In this document: positions 49,986 to 50,730 of the stretch, in pieces | Layout: the number at the start of each line of letters is the position of its first letter | How positions within the stretch are numbered: the stretch's first letter is position 1 | Virus record (IMG/VR): IMGVR_UViG_3300042567_001982 | Span: 1-50,730 of that record | Reading direction: 5' to 3' (one strand) | DNA from: a virus | Length of the DNA stretch: 50,730 nt | Program-made: the position numbers and the translations under genes | The notes under the pieces: generated by a model | Databases searched by the model: none | The model's input: only the letters and a program-made list of their open reading frames with translations | What the model was told of the DNA's origin: nothing

Positions 49986-49993
49986 TATAAATA
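49986..49993 (-). promoter_or_regulatory. Putative late promoter motif (TATTTATA) for the 49800-49982 gene
   Basis: Read on the minus strand it directly follows the terminator at 49995-50022 and ends 3 nt before the ATG. Transcription must restart here if the terminator is efficient. Confidence 0.55.
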
Positions 49994-49994
49994 C

Positions 49995-50022
49995 AAAACC
50001 CCCACCATTTGGTGAGGGTTTC
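49995..50022 (-). terminator. Intrinsic terminator of the UVR-motif gene
   Basis: A 10-bp stem with one mismatch (AACCCTCACC against GGTGGGGGTT on the minus strand) and a 4-nt loop, followed by TTTTG. It starts 2 nt after the stop of the 50025 gene. Confidence 0.8.
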
Positions 50023-50024
50023 AT

Positions 50025-50423
50025 TTAAGACTTCAGTTTTTTTAATTCATCCCTGAGTTCAATCGCCATTTCAAAGTTTTGTTCCTTAATTGCTTTTTTC
50101 AATTCAAGTTCAACTTTTTCAATTTCTTCTTGATTTGATTCTAAGTTTTTAATTTGGTCTCTCAATTTAATTGCTGATTCAAAATCTTCAGTTTCAATTG
50201 CCCTTTGAAGTTTAATCTTAAGGTATTCTTCTTTACTCATTTGTTTTGACTTGTCTAAATCTGATAAATCAAATACCTTATAGTAACTAGTCACTTTATA
50301 TGAACCATCAGGTGATTCATAACTTTTTTCCGACCAATCCGTTTTATGGAAATCTTCCATCATTTTTTCATAACGAGCTATTAACTCGTCAAAGTTAAAA
50401 TTAAAGTTTCTTTTGTTAAACAT
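50025..50423 (-). CDS. Protein with two UVR motifs (132 aa)
   Basis: The C-terminal half has two UVR (UvrB/UvrC) motifs: LQRAIETEDFESAIKLRDQI and, about 32 residues on, LKKAIKEQNFEMAIELRDEL. These short helical hairpins mediate protein-protein contacts in UvrB, UvrC, ClpC and McsA. The N-terminal half is unfamiliar, with Trp/Tyr/Ser-rich strands. The gene is divergent from the start of a ClpC/ClpA-like ATPase, so an adaptor for that ATPase is a reasonable inference. A TATTTATC lies 59 nt before its start. Confidence 0.72.
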   Translation of the reverse strand: MFNKRNFNFNFDELIARYEKMMEDFHKTDWSEKSYESPDGSYKVTSYYKVFDLSDLDKSKQMSKEEYLKIKLQRAIETEDFESAIKLRDQIKNLESNQEEIEKVELELKKAIKEQNFEMAIELRDELKKLKS

Positions 50424-50429
50424 ATTTTT

Positions 50430-50460
50430 TTTGTTTTTGTAAATTTATTTTATATCTTTG
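50430..50460 (+). promoter_or_regulatory. Host-style promoter TTTG-N19-TATCTTTG
   Basis: TTTG at 50430-50433 and TATCTTTG at 50453-50460 match the Bacteroidota -33 and -7 elements, with 19 nt between. It points at the ClpC-like gene and would give a leader of about 155 nt. Confidence 0.5.
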
Positions 50461-50482
50461 TGGTATCAAAATTTATTCCTTT

Positions 50483-50490
50483 GATAAATA
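50483..50490 (-). promoter_or_regulatory. TATTTATC motif upstream of the UVR-motif gene
   Basis: Read on the minus strand it ends 59 nt before the ATG at 50423, the longest spacing to a first gene apart from the scaffold site. It lies in the divergent region shared with the host-style promoter. Confidence 0.35.
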
Positions 50491-50571
50491 TAAGTCATTT
50501 TTTCAGATAAAACAAATATTATATGACATTATGTCATTATAAAAAAATATTACTGACAATTTGACAAATTA

Positions 50572-50603
50572 TTTGGAGATGTATAAAATTTGTTGTTACT
50601 TTG
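50572..50603 (+). promoter_or_regulatory. Second host-style promoter, TTTG-N20-TTACTTTG
   Basis: TTTG at 50572-50575 and TTACTTTG at 50596-50603 (one base from TAnnTTTG), spaced by 20 nt. It would start transcription about 12-15 nt before the ATG at 50623. Confidence 0.45.
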
Positions 50604-50622
50604 TAAAAAATCTATAAAATAT

Positions 50623-50730
50623 ATGAACGACTTAATGGACGATGACGACAAAATGATGAGTAAAAAATCAAAATCATCTGCAGATTCAAACACACCTGTA
50701 TTAGACAACTTCAGTAGAGACCTAAATAAA
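50623..50730 (+). CDS. ClpC/ClpA-type AAA+ ATPase, N-terminal fragment (36 codons)
   Basis: The start ATG at 50623 opens an acidic, then Lys/Ser-rich leader, followed by TPVLDNFSRDLNK at the window's edge. This last piece matches the segment that immediately precedes the first AAA+ domain of ClpC, ClpA and ClpB (TPVLDNFGRDLT, followed in the family by the LDPVVGR box). The N-terminal Clp repeat domain is missing: only about 20 residues precede the match, so this is a short-N form. The assignment rests on 13 residues. Probably an early gene, by its host-style promoters. Confidence 0.6.
   Translation, partial: MNDLMDDDDKMMSKKSKSSADSNTPVLDNFSRDLNK

Noticed and set aside
49983-50024. Longer N-terminus for the 49800-49982 gene
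   Set aside because: That part is the terminator hairpin of the upstream gene; a TATTTATA motif stands before the internal ATG.

Overview
This window is part of a large tailed-phage genome of the T4-like (myovirus) type, and its host is most likely a member of the Bacteroidota. Phage evidence: the minus-strand right half carries, in T4-like order, terminase large subunit, portal, prohead protease, an acidic scaffold-like protein and a gp23-like major capsid protein; the plus strand carries a gp55-like late sigma factor, a PhoH-like ATPase, a dUTPase and baseplate-like genes. Host evidence: the DNA is visibly AT-rich, starts are preceded by A-rich leaders rather than Shine-Dalgarno sequences, and a few promoters match the Bacteroidota TTTG / TAnnTTTG consensus. 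Nearly every base is coding and the standard genetic code is used. The low GC and host assignment are judgements by eye.

Layout. (1) 1-3449, minus: a very large surface protein that runs off the left edge, built from globular modules (one LamG-like) joined by Thr-Pro linkers. (2) 3503-6183, plus: five small genes of unknown role, one a stand-alone WYL-like domain. (3) 6240-24894, plus: one long, tightly coupled run of about twenty genes, dominated by sugar and glycosylation functions: GT4, GT2, GT11, GT25 and GT7-like transferases, a UDP-glucose dehydrogenase, a GDP-mannose 3,5-epimerase, NAD synthetase, FkbM and other methyltransferases, and a DUF6165-like protein. A DEDDy exonuclease, dUTPase, HAD proteins and PhoH are embedded in it. 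(4) 24894-31876, plus: late sigma factor, then baseplate or tail genes. (5) 31882-34155: a small accessory block with an HNH endonuclease, a membrane protein and Cys-motif proteins. (6) 34157-49982, minus: the head-morphogenesis block, with a plus-strand gene for a ribosomal protein bS21 homologue inserted in it. (7) 50025-50730: a UVR-motif protein divergent from the start of a ClpC/ClpA-type AAA+ ATPase that runs off the right edge.

How the parts fit. A recurring octamer, TATTTAT followed by A, C or T on the coding strand, stands shortly upstream of many structural and accessory genes and repeatedly follows an intrinsic terminator. It is a plausible late promoter read by the gp55-like sigma factor, whereas the ClpC-like gene and two other sites have host-style promoters. 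The long glycosylation operon could modify virion proteins; the Thr/Pro linkers of the neighbouring surface protein are attractive acceptors. The epimerase would supply GDP-L-galactose, close to the GDP-L-fucose normally used by GT11 enzymes, so the two GT11 genes may be L-galactosyltransferases. The least expected elements are the bS21 homologue, two glycosyltransferases with full or decayed DUF3310-like N-termini (one also fused to an FkbM methyltransferase), and the UVR-protein/ClpC-like pair.
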